IMG/VR virus record: IMGVR_UViG_3300008448_000876
Coordinates: 1 to 20,190 of that record
From: a virus
DNA length: 20,190 nt
Reading direction: 5' to 3' (one strand)
Part shown: one piece after another, positions 14,874 through 20,190 of the stretch
Layout: the number at the start of each line of letters is the position of its first letter
How positions within the stretch are numbered: position 1 is the stretch's first letter
Made by a program: the position numbers and the translations under genes
Notes under the pieces: model-generated
Told to the model about the DNA's origin: nothing
The model's input: only the letters and a program-made list of their open reading frames with translations
The model's database searches: none

Positions 14874-15674
14874 TTAATATCTACCTCTAAATGCTCTTGT
14901 ATTAATATTACTAAATGCACTTGCAAAGTCTTCTGTACGTACAACCATTTTAGTAAGTTGTCTACGTAGACTTTCTGCTTGACTAAGATCAGGCATTTTA
15001 ATATGTGAACTTGCAGATGCAACATTCCATCTCCATTCCTCTTCAGACTTCATATAAACTTTATCAGTTAACATATCTTGTCTCCAAAGAATATAATCCA
15101 TCTTCATTTGAAGATAAGACGCACATGCTCTTTTATATTTTACATCATCAGGTACAAGAGGAAACCCTTCTTCATCTAATGGAAAAGCATAGTAAGCCAT
15201 ACATACTTTACCTTCTTTAATATTAAACGTAATGTAATTATTATTAATAGTAAAGGTAGGAGGGTTAGCAGTTATCCTTGTATTTAAAGGTAAAGCTTGT
15301 GGAGAAAACATATTACCAAAGTTATCATAAAAATTCTCCATAGGCCTAGCCGAAGAATCTATATTACAACATGAGCCATCTAATAAATGATGAAATGTAT
15401 TTTGAGAAGGTATAGCTATTACACCATCTACTGATATAGCAATTAACTTATGAAAATCTGCAGGAAGTTCAATTCTATAATCTTGTAAATTATAAGACTC
15501 ATCTCCATTTATACCAATAACTTTTGGCATATATTGTAATGGTGCTCCAATAAGTTCCATACATTCATATATCCAATAAGCACCATCACCTAAGTTGAAT
15601 AAATCGTTGTATGCAGTATTTCTAAAAAAATTATTTATAACTTCCTTAGAAGATGTGTAATTAGCTATTAACAT
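14874..15674 (-). CDS. Neck/tail structural protein, crAss-like (tail tubular or ring type)
   Basis: The protein has 266 aa and no signal peptide or membrane segment. It carries stretches I associate with a crAss-like virion protein just upstream of the stabilisation gene: NLQDYRIELPADFHKL (about 63-78), then KEGKVCMAYYAFPLDEEGF and LVPDDVKYKRACASYLQMK, and a helical C-terminal third with EEEWRWNVASASSHIKMP. The likely role is a ring or adaptor between portal and tail tip, by analogy with P22 gp4-like or tail-tubular proteins. The exact counterpart in solved crAss-like virions is not assigned. Its ATG overlaps the previous stop (TAATG), suggesting coupled translation. A 71-codon frame on the other strand (15005-15220) is a shadow. 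Confidence 0.75.
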   Translation of the reverse strand: MLIANYTSSKEVINNFFRNTAYNDLFNLGDGAYWIYECMELIGAPLQYMPKVIGINGDESYNLQDYRIELPADFHKLIAISVDGVIAIPSQNTFHHLLDGSCCNIDSSARPMENFYDNFGNMFSPQALPLNTRITANPPTFTINNNYITFNIKEGKVCMAYYAFPLDEEGFPLVPDDVKYKRACASYLQMKMDYILWRQDMLTDKVYMKSEEEWRWNVASASSHIKMPDLSQAESLRRQLTKMVVRTEDFASAFSNINTRAFRGRY

Positions 15675-16183
15675 TATAAGAAATAATCTATGTTAGTTGT
15701 TTGAATAAGTTTAGCAAGTTCTCTTTTCCTCTCACGAAGAGCTTCAAACTTGTAATATGATTTACCACTAGGACCTTTTTTACAAAGCCAATAGAACTTG
15801 TATCTACAATTATCTCTATCTTCATTTAAATGCTTTATAATTTTACCAGTCTTTTGGAAATGGCCCCAGTCAGTTTTTAAATTTTTACATTCATGTAGAA
15901 GACCTATATCCATCTGCTTCTTTTGAATTCTAATTTCACCTAAGTTGTAAGGTACAGCAAAGGTTTTAGATTCATGTAAAACTTGATGCATAATTTCTTC
16001 TAAACATTTAGTAGTAACTTTTTTATACTCTTCCCAACTTAATGATAAGTCTTTAGGATTAGATGTACTAAACTTACTACCGTGTGATTCAAAGTCAAAC
16101 TTTTTTAAATAAGAAGTGTAGGCTGATTTTAAGTTTTTATCAGTCTTATATTTACCTACACCTCTTTTTGAAAGTCTACTCAT
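15674..16183 (-). CDS. Conserved crAss-like structural-block protein (169 aa), exact role unknown
   Basis: This is a basic protein rich in Lys and aromatics. Its most distinctive stretches are VPYNLGEIRIQKKQ (about 78-91), LKTDWGHF (about 102-109) and the segment from HLNEDRDNCRYKFYWLCKK to FEALRERKRELAK near the C terminus. I recall this pattern (short N-terminal helices, a 'LGEIRI' strand, an 'F/WYW' strand, then an RxxKRxLA helix) in a small uncharacterised protein of the crAss-like tail block. Candidate roles are tail hub/ring component or assembly factor; nothing enzymatic is visible. It overlaps genes on both sides by one base (TAATG). Its start is the only one in the window with a strong Shine-Dalgarno sequence. 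Confidence 0.72.
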   Translation of the reverse strand: MSRLSKRGVGKYKTDKNLKSAYTSYLKKFDFESHGSKFSTSNPKDLSLSWEEYKKVTTKCLEEIMHQVLHESKTFAVPYNLGEIRIQKKQMDIGLLHECKNLKTDWGHFQKTGKIIKHLNEDRDNCRYKFYWLCKKGPSGKSYYKFEALRERKRELAKLIQTTNIDYFL

Positions 16184-16878
16184 TATACTCCTCCTTCTTC
16201 TGATTTACTTTGTGGTTCTAAAGCTTGATTACCACTATTAGTTTTATCAATAGGTACTTTAAGTGTTAAGCTTAATTCTTCTACTACCATTTTAATAGCT
16301 GGGTCTATAAGATGTGAAGACATAGGATAGTTACTATCCCAGTCATAACATGTATTACCTTCACAATCATCATGATCAGCTAAATCATTAGGTTGTTCAA
16401 AGATACCACTTACTGAAATACTTTCAGTATATGGAGCATCAATTATATAAATATAACTATTAAACAAAGTAGCAAATGGTCTTTTAAACCTAGTGTATGT
16501 AACATAAGGTACTCTAGAATAAGGTACAAACTCATAGCCAAATCCTCCAAATGCTGTAGGACTAATAGCTGTGATTAAGTCTTTATTTTTTCCTTCAATA
16601 GGTTTAGGTAATTGTTGTATAGTTTTATAAACTCTACAGTCCATTTGAAAGTTAGGATCAAAACCTGTATCTACAGATTCAAGACCTAAGCACTTAATAG
16701 TTTGTACATTATTATCAGATAAAGATTGGCCTTTATTAATCTGTTGTCTTAATAAAGTTGCACGTGCTGCATCAATAAGAAAGGCTACTTGTCTGTCTGA
16801 TATTTTATCATCATCAGTAATTAATCCTGCTCTTATGATTGACTTTACCGTGTATATTAGTTCCCTTTGGGTTGCCAT
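16183..16878 (-). CDS. Neck/tail structural protein, crAss-like (231 aa)
   Basis: The protein begins MATQRELIYTVKSIIRAGL, a helical N terminus common to crAss-like ring/adaptor proteins that start with a Leu/Ile-rich helix and an 'SDRQVAFLIDAARA' second helix (about 26-39). A beta-rich middle follows (FVPYSRVPYVTYTRF, then YIYIIDAPYTESISVSGIF), with a Cys/Asp-rich loop DHDDCEGNTCYDWD and a helix IDPAIKMVVEELSLTL near the end. No membrane segments are seen. The likely role is a head-to-tail connector or tail ring protein. The chosen ATG makes the first 65 bases overlap the small upstream gene. The next in-frame Met lies well inside the fold, so the upstream start is preferred. Its C-terminal EEGGV codons supply the Shine-Dalgarno of the following gene. 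Confidence 0.75.
   Translation of the reverse strand: MATQRELIYTVKSIIRAGLITDDDKISDRQVAFLIDAARATLLRQQINKGQSLSDNNVQTIKCLGLESVDTGFDPNFQMDCRVYKTIQQLPKPIEGKNKDLITAISPTAFGGFGYEFVPYSRVPYVTYTRFKRPFATLFNSYIYIIDAPYTESISVSGIFEQPNDLADHDDCEGNTCYDWDSNYPMSSHLIDPAIKMVVEELSLTLKVPIDKTNSGNQALEPQSKSEEGGV
16184..16194 (-). promoter_or_regulatory. Strong Shine-Dalgarno for the 169-aa gene
   Basis: On the coding strand GGAGGAG lies four bases (TATA) upstream of the ATG at 16183, inside the last codons of the 231-aa gene (EEGGV). The other starts in the window have A/T-rich leaders with no comparable purine box, as is usual for Bacteroidota. Confidence 0.6.
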
Positions 16879-17002
16879 GGTTTACTTTTTTAGTATTACT
16901 TTTTTTCTTTAATTGAGGTAACTCAGGTATAGTTGGTTCTATATCTAAGTCATCATCTTCTGGTATATCCTCAATCCAATGTGTAGATTTAGGCTTCTTC
17001 AT
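16814..17002 (-). CDS. Small charged protein of unknown function (62 aa)
   Basis: The ATG sits one base after the stop of the phosphoesterase gene, and the frame fills what would otherwise be a 125-base gap in a gap-free operon. The product has an acidic, Pro-rich N-terminal half (IEDIPEDDDLDIEPTIPELP) and a basic Lys/Asn/His-rich C-terminal half, with no membrane segment or recognisable domain. It is probably disordered. Its last 65 bases overlap the start of the 231-aa structural gene in a different frame, which is long for this region and lowers confidence. I do not recognise it. It could be a small virion or assembly protein. Confidence 0.5.
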   Translation of the reverse strand: MKKPKSTHWIEDIPEDDDLDIEPTIPELPQLKKKSNTKKVNHGNPKGTNIHGKVNHKSRINY

Positions 17003-17003
17003 A

Positions 17004-18104
17004 TCAGTTGAATATATTAACTTGAAAATATCCTTCTAATCCTTTTTCTTTATTCCAAAGATACGCCTGAGCAGCTTTCATATGAGAGTATCCCATCATT
17101 TTATGCCAGTCATCAGTAATACAAATACTAGGAAGAAATCTAGTCTTTATACCACAAAACTCATTCAGCATCTCCTTATGGAAATGGCCTAAATGAGCCT
17201 CTCTGTATTTAGTACGAGCAAACATCTCTGGTTGTTCAGTAGCCATAATTAACGGAAGATTAGCAGTTTTCTCTTTATCACCATGTGTAAACATAAGCAT
17301 ATTTACGCCATATTCAAAATATTTTCTATACTCTCCTGAGTTATCTACAGCAACATTTTTATTACTTCTGAAATATGCAGCTAATACTTCACCTGCATAA
17401 AACATTCTTTCCATATCATGATTACCTGGAACTACAATAACATCTACTTTATATTGACTAGAAAGTACTTGTATTAATGCAGTCATAGTAGCCCAATAAT
17501 GTCTAAAAGAAGCTTGCCAATCTACTGTGTCTTCTTGAGGAGTTCCACCTGTAGTAGTTTTTCTTTTACCTTCAGAGTTCATACCATCATTCCCTACAGG
17601 AAGAAGTATCCTCTCTACACCAAATCTTTCAGCTTTTTCTAAAAGATTAAACACACATTCTAAGAACCTTTTTGAAAGTTCTTCTATATCACCTTTACCA
17701 AAATGCAAATCAGGTAAGCTTATTTCTAGACAAACATCACCTGACTCTACTACTTTGTTATTTACTGCTTGTAAACTTCCTAACAATGCTAGTTCATCTA
17801 AAAACTTCTTTTTAAACTCACCCCACTGTTCTTCAAAATTTACATCAAATTGTAATGATTCTCTCCAAGAGCCATCATATACTTGCCACATTTTACCCCT
17901 TATTAAACTACCTTTGTAGCCTTCAGGAGTATTTACTTCTTGTTGAGCTCTATACTCTTTTACTATACGAGCTTTTACAAACCTTTGTCTTACTCCTGCT
18001 GCTACATTATAACCTACATTAAATGTGTCTATTATATCTTGAGTTGTAGCATCAGGGTTTTTTTCTAGGTAAGCTCTAATTTTATTATTTATGTCTTCAG
18101 ACAT
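17004..18104 (-). CDS. Calcineurin-like metallophosphoesterase with N-terminal HTH-like segment
   Basis: The two-metal phosphoesterase motifs appear in order: D132-x-H134 in PDLHFGKG, a G-N-D motif with N172 and D173 in LPVGNDGMN, G227-N-H-D230, H274 in FTHGDKE, and H307-x-H309 in LGHFHKE. All expected metal ligands are therefore present and the enzyme should be active as a phosphomonoesterase, phosphodiesterase or nuclease; the substrate cannot be read. Residues 1-45 form helices with a TTQDIIDTFNVGYNVAAGVRQRF segment resembling a small helix-turn-helix. As I recall, phage proteins of this family are about this size (366 aa). It sits between the lysis genes and the neck genes, 10 bases after the preceding stop. 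Possible roles are host or phage nucleic-acid processing or virion maturation; this is inference. Confidence 0.85.
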   Translation of the reverse strand: MSEDINNKIRAYLEKNPDATTQDIIDTFNVGYNVAAGVRQRFVKARIVKEYRAQQEVNTPEGYKGSLIRGKMWQVYDGSWRESLQFDVNFEEQWGEFKKKFLDELALLGSLQAVNNKVVESGDVCLEISLPDLHFGKGDIEELSKRFLECVFNLLEKAERFGVERILLPVGNDGMNSEGKRKTTTGGTPQEDTVDWQASFRHYWATMTALIQVLSSQYKVDVIVVPGNHDMERMFYAGEVLAAYFRSNKNVAVDNSGEYRKYFEYGVNMLMFTHGDKEKTANLPLIMATEQPEMFARTKYREAHLGHFHKEMLNEFCGIKTRFLPSICITDDWHKMMGYSHMKAAQAYLWNKEKGLEGYFQVNIFN

Positions 18105-18114
18105 GCGTTAAGGT

Positions 18115-18432
18115 TTATATAACCTCTTCGTCTGGATTATCTACTCTATTTGTAGTTTGATAAGATTGTAAATAACTATCAGTAAAGTCTCTCATTCCGA
18201 ACCTACTTCTAAACAACTCTACTATATTTTCTGCTGTTAGGAAACCTAGCCCTAATAATACGATTGTAGCATAGATTATAACATACTCTTTTTGTATAGA
18301 GTTTCCTGTAGATAAATGTACAATGAAACCTATGTTAAAAAGAATGAAGGCTACAAACACAGTAAGTTTTCTTGCTGATACTTTTCCCTTTCTTTCAAAG
18401 GACTGTAGTAACCATACTAAGAAATTATTCAT
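18115..18432 (-). CDS. Two-helix membrane protein, possible second holin or holin regulator
   Basis: The protein has 105 aa with an amphipathic N terminus (FLVWLLQSFERKGKVSARK) and two predicted transmembrane helices, about 24-41 (LTVFVAFILFNIGFIVHL) and about 50-67 (YVIIYATIVLLGLGFL). A polar, acidic C-terminal tail ends NPDEEVI. Its ATG overlaps the lysozyme stop in ATGA. Small two-helix proteins of this form are often annotated as holins in Bacteroidota phages. Since the 81-aa protein on the other side of the lysozyme is also holin-like, this one could be a holin, an antiholin or an unrelated inner-membrane protein. No spanin lipobox is visible. Confidence 0.6.
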   Translation of the reverse strand: MNNFLVWLLQSFERKGKVSARKLTVFVAFILFNIGFIVHLSTGNSIQKEYVIIYATIVLLGLGFLTAENIVELFRSRFGMRDFTDSYLQSYQTTNRVDNPDEEVI

Positions 18433-18878
18433 GGTGTGAAATATAACTTAGATTCAATTTGGCGTCTCTTAATTAAACCATTAATAACTTTTCCTCCACC
18501 TCTAACCCATCTCATAAATTGATTAGCTATTTCAGGATTATTAGGGTCTTTATTTATAAGACGTAGTAATGTAGATTTTCTAAAGTTTGTTACTCCAACA
18601 TTATAAGCAAAGCTTACTAATGCATCAAATTGATTTTGAGTTATCTTAGGAATAACTAAACTTGTAACTCCTTTTTCGTAAGTATGGACTATGTGACTTA
18701 AAAGTTGCTCGGCCCACTCTTCTGAAATAGGCTCATCACTCATAGTAACCTTAGTACCATTTGTATAATAAGTAGCTCCATACCCAATTGTAGGAACTCC
18801 TGCAGGACACAGATAAGGCTTTGCCGAAAAGCCTTCAAACTTTTTAATCAAGTCTAACCCTTTCTGACTGATTTTCAT
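18429..18878 (-). CDS. Endolysin, GH24 (T4-type) lysozyme
   Basis: The enzyme hydrolyses the MurNAc-GlcNAc bond of peptidoglycan at the end of infection. The canonical N terminus (KGLDLIKKFEGF) carries catalytic E15, followed by C24 and T30 in LCPAGVPTIGYGAT. This gives the spacing E-x8-C-x5-T, the known variant of the GH24 triad in which Cys replaces Asp. The helical core QNQFDALVSFAYNVG and the FMRWVRGGGKVINGLIKRRQIE segment are also typical. At 149 aa it is a single catalytic domain with no cell-wall-binding domain. There is no signal peptide or SAR anchor, so export should depend on a holin. The start is fixed by the domain boundary and by the ATGA overlap with the upstream holin-like gene. 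Confidence 0.95.
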   Translation of the reverse strand: MKISQKGLDLIKKFEGFSAKPYLCPAGVPTIGYGATYYTNGTKVTMSDEPISEEWAEQLLSHIVHTYEKGVTSLVIPKITQNQFDALVSFAYNVGVTNFRKSTLLRLINKDPNNPEIANQFMRWVRGGGKVINGLIKRRQIESKLYFTP

Positions 18879-19120
18879 TTCTTTACAATTATATTCTTAG
18901 TAAATTTTTTCTTATACCATGTAGTCATTTTAGTTCTTAAAGGACTTCCTATCATTGTGTCAATACCTACAATAACTGCAAGTAAATAAGAAAGGCCTTG
19001 TAAAAATACTACTACATCACTCATTGCAGGTAAGAAACTAATTATCTTACCTAGCACTACTAAACAAATTGTCAAACTTGTTCCTTCTATATTAGTCATA
19101 TCTAAATTCGGGTGGCTCAT
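18875..19120 (-). CDS. Probable holin (class II-like, 81 aa)
   Basis: Two hydrophobic segments are visible, about residues 15-33 (SLTICLVVLGKIISFLPAM) and 37-59 (from VVVFLQGLSYLLAVIVGI), separated by a very short polar turn. A strongly basic C-terminal tail follows (WYKKKFTKNIIVKK). This size, two-helix layout and charged tail are those of class II holins, and the gene sits immediately upstream of the lysozyme, overlapping it by four bases (ATGA). It would form inner-membrane lesions that release the signal-less endolysin. No dual start or lysis-timing motif could be recognised. The 105-aa membrane protein after the lysozyme is the alternative holin. Confidence 0.68.
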   Translation of the reverse strand: MSHPNLDMTNIEGTSLTICLVVLGKIISFLPAMSDVVVFLQGLSYLLAVIVGIDTMIGSPLRTKMTTWYKKKFTKNIIVKK

Positions 19121-19134
19121 TATTTTAAATTATT

Positions 19135-20190
19135 TTAAGAAGTTATTATATTACTTACAACTCTTACAAATCCTGAAGTAGGTATTGTCCCCCCTGGTGT
19201 AGTAGTATCCCATAAACCAGTAGCAGCTAATAAAGTAGCTACTGAATTAATACCACCACCCAATCTACAATTATTAAAGTCCCAAGTAGGTTGAAACCCT
19301 CCTGTACTGTTGTTAAAAAACTTCATTCCTGAAGGTTTGAAAGGAATATTAGCAATGTAAATATCAGGATAATTACCTCCTGTTGAAGGTAATCCTTCTT
19401 CTACACCAACTAAAGTTTGGCCATTTTGTATGTAAATATTATCTACAATATAACGACCTGCAGCTCTAGGTCTTAACCATATAGCTCCTTTAGTGCATGG
19501 AGTTTCAATGTGACAATCTTGAACTCTAAAGTTAGGAGTAACTGTAGCTCCAATACTATCCCATAAAATACCGTATTGAGGGGTTCCAGGATTAGCTCCT
19601 ATCTGACCTTCAATAATACAATTTTTAACTACACAAGTATCTGCATCTATAATAGCAATACCTGCAATCTGATCTTCTGTATCAAAGACACGTACATGAC
19701 TTACTACTGAAGCATTACTTTGTCCATGAGAAGTATCTGCGCCTGGCCATGAGCCATTCTTTACTAATACTGAATAACTAAAACAACTATTTGCAAGTAT
19801 ATTTTTAACTTGAGCATTCATACAAAACTCAAGCTTAATTCCTATATCAAATCTCTTTAAAAAGATATTCTCAATGATACTACCATATGTAGCACCTAAA
19901 TTTAAGAATGCTTTTCCTGAGCCTGATGTAGTAGTACCAGTACAAATAGCATTAAAGTTTTTAATAGTAAAGGCATTATCAATGTATAAAGCATCTGCCT
20001 CACTTTGAGTAGCTGGGCCTCTAAAGAAAAAGTCAAAGTTTGAATCATTTGCTTTTCTTATAATAGCTCCATTACCATCAATTATAAACATACCTCTACC
20101 TGTAATTCCTGAAATAGTCGTGTTACTTATAGGAAGTTCACAAGTTCTAGTAAGCCAATAAACTTTAGGTTCAAAGATTAAAGACTGAAA
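19135..20190 (-). CDS. Beta-helix tail spike or receptor-binding protein (N terminus outside window)
   Basis: An ATG at 20091 would give 318 aa, but the frame stays open to the right edge. The extra residues read VYWLTRTCELPISNTTISG and then ITGRGMFIIDGNGAII, the standard first rung of a right-handed beta-helix, so Met at 20091 is internal and the gene starts beyond the window. The body repeats short strand-turn rungs (for example YGSIIENIFLKRFDIGIKL, NAQVKNILANSCFSYSVLV and ADTCVVKNCIIEG), as in pectate-lyase-like tail spikes. A small C-terminal part (SVATLLAATGLWDTTTPGG) may be a trimerisation or tip segment. It probably binds or cleaves host surface glycans. No catalytic residues can be assigned. 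It ends 14 bases before the holin-like gene. Confidence 0.75.
   Translation of the reverse strand, partial: FQSLIFEPKVYWLTRTCELPISNTTISGITGRGMFIIDGNGAIIRKANDSNFDFFFRGPATQSEADALYIDNAFTIKNFNAICTGTTTSGSGKAFLNLGATYGSIIENIFLKRFDIGIKLEFCMNAQVKNILANSCFSYSVLVKNGSWPGADTSHGQSNASVVSHVRVFDTEDQIAGIAIIDADTCVVKNCIIEGQIGANPGTPQYGILWDSIGATVTPNFRVQDCHIETPCTKGAIWLRPRAAGRYIVDNIYIQNGQTLVGVEEGLPSTGGNYPDIYIANIPFKPSGMKFFNNSTGGFQPTWDFNNCRLGGGINSVATLLAATGLWDTTTPGGTIPTSGFVRVVSNIITS

Noticed and set aside
15005-15220. Plus-strand open frame of 71 codons
   Set aside because: It is antisense to the well-supported 266-aa structural gene, with no recognisable features and no promoter context.
18115-18432. Inner-membrane spanin
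   Set aside because: The 105-aa protein has two helices and no periplasmic coiled coil or lipobox partner, which does not fit known spanin types.
1-20190. tRNA genes, CRISPR arrays, insertion sequences or attachment sites
   Set aside because: Coding sequence fills the window with gaps of about 25 bases or less, and no cloverleaf, direct-repeat array, transposase or terminal inverted repeat was seen.

Overview
The window is a compact, AT-rich stretch of a tailed-phage genome. It is almost certainly a crAss-like podovirus (order Crassvirales) or a close relative infecting a member of the Bacteroidota. Four things support this: a P22 gp10-type tail stabilisation ('muzzle') protein with crAss-like sequence signatures, three adjacent small virion proteins that I recognise from the crAss-like neck and tail block, giant fused virion proteins downstream of them, and translation starts that mostly lack a Shine-Dalgarno sequence. 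Family membership rests on recalled sequence patterns, not on a search.

Every gene is on the minus strand, so transcription runs from high to low coordinates. Genes abut or overlap (TAATG and ATGA junctions), and no gap exceeds about 25 bases. There is no room for tRNAs, CRISPR arrays or sizeable regulatory regions, and I saw none. The order of transcription is as follows. A beta-helix tail spike is cut by the right edge (20190-19135). The lysis group follows: a holin-like protein (81 aa), a GH24 lysozyme (149 aa) and a second two-helix membrane protein (105 aa), spanning 19120-18115. Next come a metallophosphoesterase (18104-17004) and a small charged protein (17002-16814). Three neck/tail structural proteins occupy 16878-14874, and the 1835-aa stabilisation protein occupies 14868-9361. 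A 2470-aa multidomain protein (9359-1947) is followed by the first 640 residues of another large protein, cut by the left edge (1921-1).

The most unusual part is 1-9359. The 2470-aa protein carries, in order, an HExxH metallopeptidase-like domain, an NlpC/P60- or CHAP-like cysteine hydrolase, a lytic-transglycosylase-like domain, several unrecognised modules (one duplicated), a proline-rich hinge, and a second HExxH domain near the C terminus. Its modules are separated by short recurring peptides of two kinds: GGW(I/L)D-M-Y and (D/Q)GGP(I/V)MYG. Related peptides also occur in the next protein, around a glycine-rich region that reads like an outer-membrane-type beta-barrel. I infer that both are virion cargo proteins used to breach the envelope during genome entry. 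I also infer that the recurring peptides are linkers, processing sites or packaging tags; the sequence alone cannot say which.
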